Shown piece by piece: positions 12,463 through 13,516 of a DNA stretch of 13,516 nt. The stretch is from an uncultured Alphaproteobacteria bacterium. Its GTDB lineage: Bacteria; Pseudomonadota; Alphaproteobacteria; Minwuiales; Minwuiaceae. Numbering within the stretch: position 1 is the stretch's first letter; every line of letters starts with the position of its first letter. A model generated the notes under the pieces. It made no database searches and was not told the origin of the DNA. It saw only the letters and a program-made list of their open reading frames with translations. The translations under genes were made by a program, and so were the position numbers. The DNA is taken from NCBI GenBank assembly GCA_913064755.1, contig CAJYBQ010000038.1, positions 1-13,516 on the forward strand, read 5' to 3'.

Positions 12463-13516
12463 CTACTCGGCGGCGTCGCCGATCGCGGCGAGGGCGGTAC
12501 GCGGGTCGGTCGCCCGCTTGCCGGTCAGCTCCACGCCCTCATAGCCGTTCCCGGCCACTTCGTTGATGCGAATGACATATTTCGGGGATCCGCCATTGTA
12601 GACAAAGTACCGGACCCGCCCGGCCTCATGTCCATCGACGTTGGAATTGTATCCCGTGAACCAGGATTTCGCCTTCCGCATCAACATGGTCGAGTACATC
12701 TTCGTGACATGCGCGGTCCACCGCTCCTCCGCCGCTTCCGTCGCATCGATGCGGCTGTAGCCATTTTCCCAGACATGTTCCAGGAACTCGGTGCACCAGT
12801 TCACGCCGGTCTCGATGCCGCGGGGGTAGTTGGTGGAGGCGGATCCGCTCTGCGGCCCGGCAGGCATCAGCATGTTGGGGAAGCCGTGCACCATCATGCC
12901 AAGGAACGTGTGCGGTCCCTCGAACCATTTCTCGCGCAGGGTCTGGCCGCCGACGCCGCGGATGTCGACATGGTCATAGGCACCGGTGATGGCGTCGAAG
13001 CCGGTGGCGTAGATGATGATATCGAACTCGAATTCCTTCTCGCTGGTCCGGATGCCCTTTTCGGTCACCCGTTCCAGCGGGGTCTCGCTGATGTCCACCA
13101 GTTCGACGTTGTCGCGGTTGTAGACCTCGAAATAATTGGTCTCCAGCGGCACGCGCTGGACGCCGAAGCCGTGATCCTTCGGGATCAGCTTCTCGGCGAC
13201 CACGGGGTCCTTCACCCGGCGGCGGATCCGGTCGGCGATATATTCCGAGATCTCGGCATTGGCCTCTTCATCGGTGAAGATCTCGCGGAAGTTCTGCAGC
13301 CAGATGCCGAAGCCCGGTTCGTCGTACAGTCGATCCCATAGCGCCACGCGTTCCTCGCGGCTGACTTCCCAGAAGCCGCGCCGGTCGGGCTGGTGCTCGA
13401 AGCCGCCGGGACTTTTCGCGCAATTGGCGACGATTTCGTCGTACCGCTTTCCGATATCGGCCATTTCCTCTTCGGTAATCTGACCGTTGTTCAGCGGCGC
13501 ACTCCCTGCCGGCCGG
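12463..13516 (-). CDS. Flavin-containing (Baeyer-Villiger type) monooxygenase, C-terminal part
   Basis: The frame is open to the right edge, so the 5' part is missing; about 351 C-terminal residues are present. It resembles cyclohexanone-monooxygenase-like FAD/NADPH enzymes that insert oxygen next to a ketone to give an ester or lactone. Diagnostic elements are FDIIIYATGFDAITG (the late ATG motif of flavoprotein monooxygenases), then GPHTFLGMMVHGFPNMLMPAGPQS and the downstream NWCTEFLEH helix. The N-terminal FAD and NADPH Rossmann motifs and the family fingerprint would lie beyond the window, so the Baeyer-Villiger assignment rests on the C-terminal half. An ATG at 13464 is internal and not the start. 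The gene points the same way as the livK operon 124 bases downstream and is separated from it by a hairpin. Confidence 0.85.
   Translation of the reverse strand, partial: RPAGSAPLNNGQITEEEMADIGKRYDEIVANCAKSPGGFEHQPDRRGFWEVSREERVALWDRLYDEPGFGIWLQNFREIFTDEEANAEISEYIADRIRRRVKDPVVAEKLIPKDHGFGVQRVPLETNYFEVYNRDNVELVDISETPLERVTEKGIRTSEKEFEFDIIIYATGFDAITGAYDHVDIRGVGGQTLREKWFEGPHTFLGMMVHGFPNMLMPAGPQSGSASTNYPRGIETGVNWCTEFLEHVWENGYSRIDATEAAEERWTAHVTKMYSTMLMRKAKSWFTGYNSNVDGHEAGRVRYFVYNGGSPKYVIRINEVAGNGYEGVELTGKRATDPRTALAAIGDAAE

Noticed and set aside
11001..12566. Long plus-strand open frame (about 521 codons) opposite livK
   Set aside because: Antisense shadow of a binding-protein gene with a clear signal peptide and family motifs.
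1..13516. tRNA, rRNA, CRISPR array, insertion sequence, phage or toxin-antitoxin genes
   Set aside because: No cloverleaf-like or rRNA-like segment, no regularly spaced repeats and no transposase, integrase or toxin motif was seen on either strand.

Overview
The window is GC-rich, with strong G/C preference at third codon positions, tightly packed genes and ATGA-type overlaps. Together with the kinds of genes present (HAAT-type ABC importer, CaiC-like CoA ligase, thiolase/DUF35 pair, YghU-like glutathione transferase) this suggests an alphaproteobacterium of the Rhodospirillales/Rhizobiales type. That placement is inference; there is no rRNA, tRNA or other taxonomic marker here.

Left part (1-3843). 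A partial minus-strand reading frame at the left edge resembles an internal part of a ribonucleotide reductase large chain. It is followed by a plus-strand YghU-like glutathione S-transferase, which converges on a minus-strand D-2-hydroxyacid dehydrogenase across a strong hairpin. Divergent from the dehydrogenase is a two-gene plus-strand operon: a DUF35 OB-fold protein and a thiolase-fold protein that lacks both catalytic cysteines.

Middle (3844-4953). An AT-richer patch holds one unrecognised lipoprotein gene (minus strand), bracketed by two hairpins. Its base composition differs clearly from everything around it, so it may be a recent arrival.

Right part (4954-13516), all on the minus strand. 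In transcription order: the C-terminal part of a flavin-containing (Baeyer-Villiger type) monooxygenase running off the right edge; a terminator hairpin; a candidate promoter; then livK (binding protein), a hairpin, livH, livM, livG and livF (each of the last four overlapping the next by 4 bp), a CaiC-like acyl-CoA ligase and a crotonase, ended by another hairpin.

Working model (inference). The importer brings in an organic acid or ketone-bearing compound, the monooxygenase may open a ketone or ring, the ligase forms the CoA thioester and the crotonase acts on it. The DUF35/thiolase-fold pair nearby could carry out a C-C cleavage step. Two enzymes lack their family's usual catalytic residues: the thiolase has no catalytic cysteines, and the crotonase has neither catalytic glutamate. 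The chemistry may therefore differ from textbook beta-oxidation. The substrate cannot be read from the sequence, and no regulator gene lies in the window.
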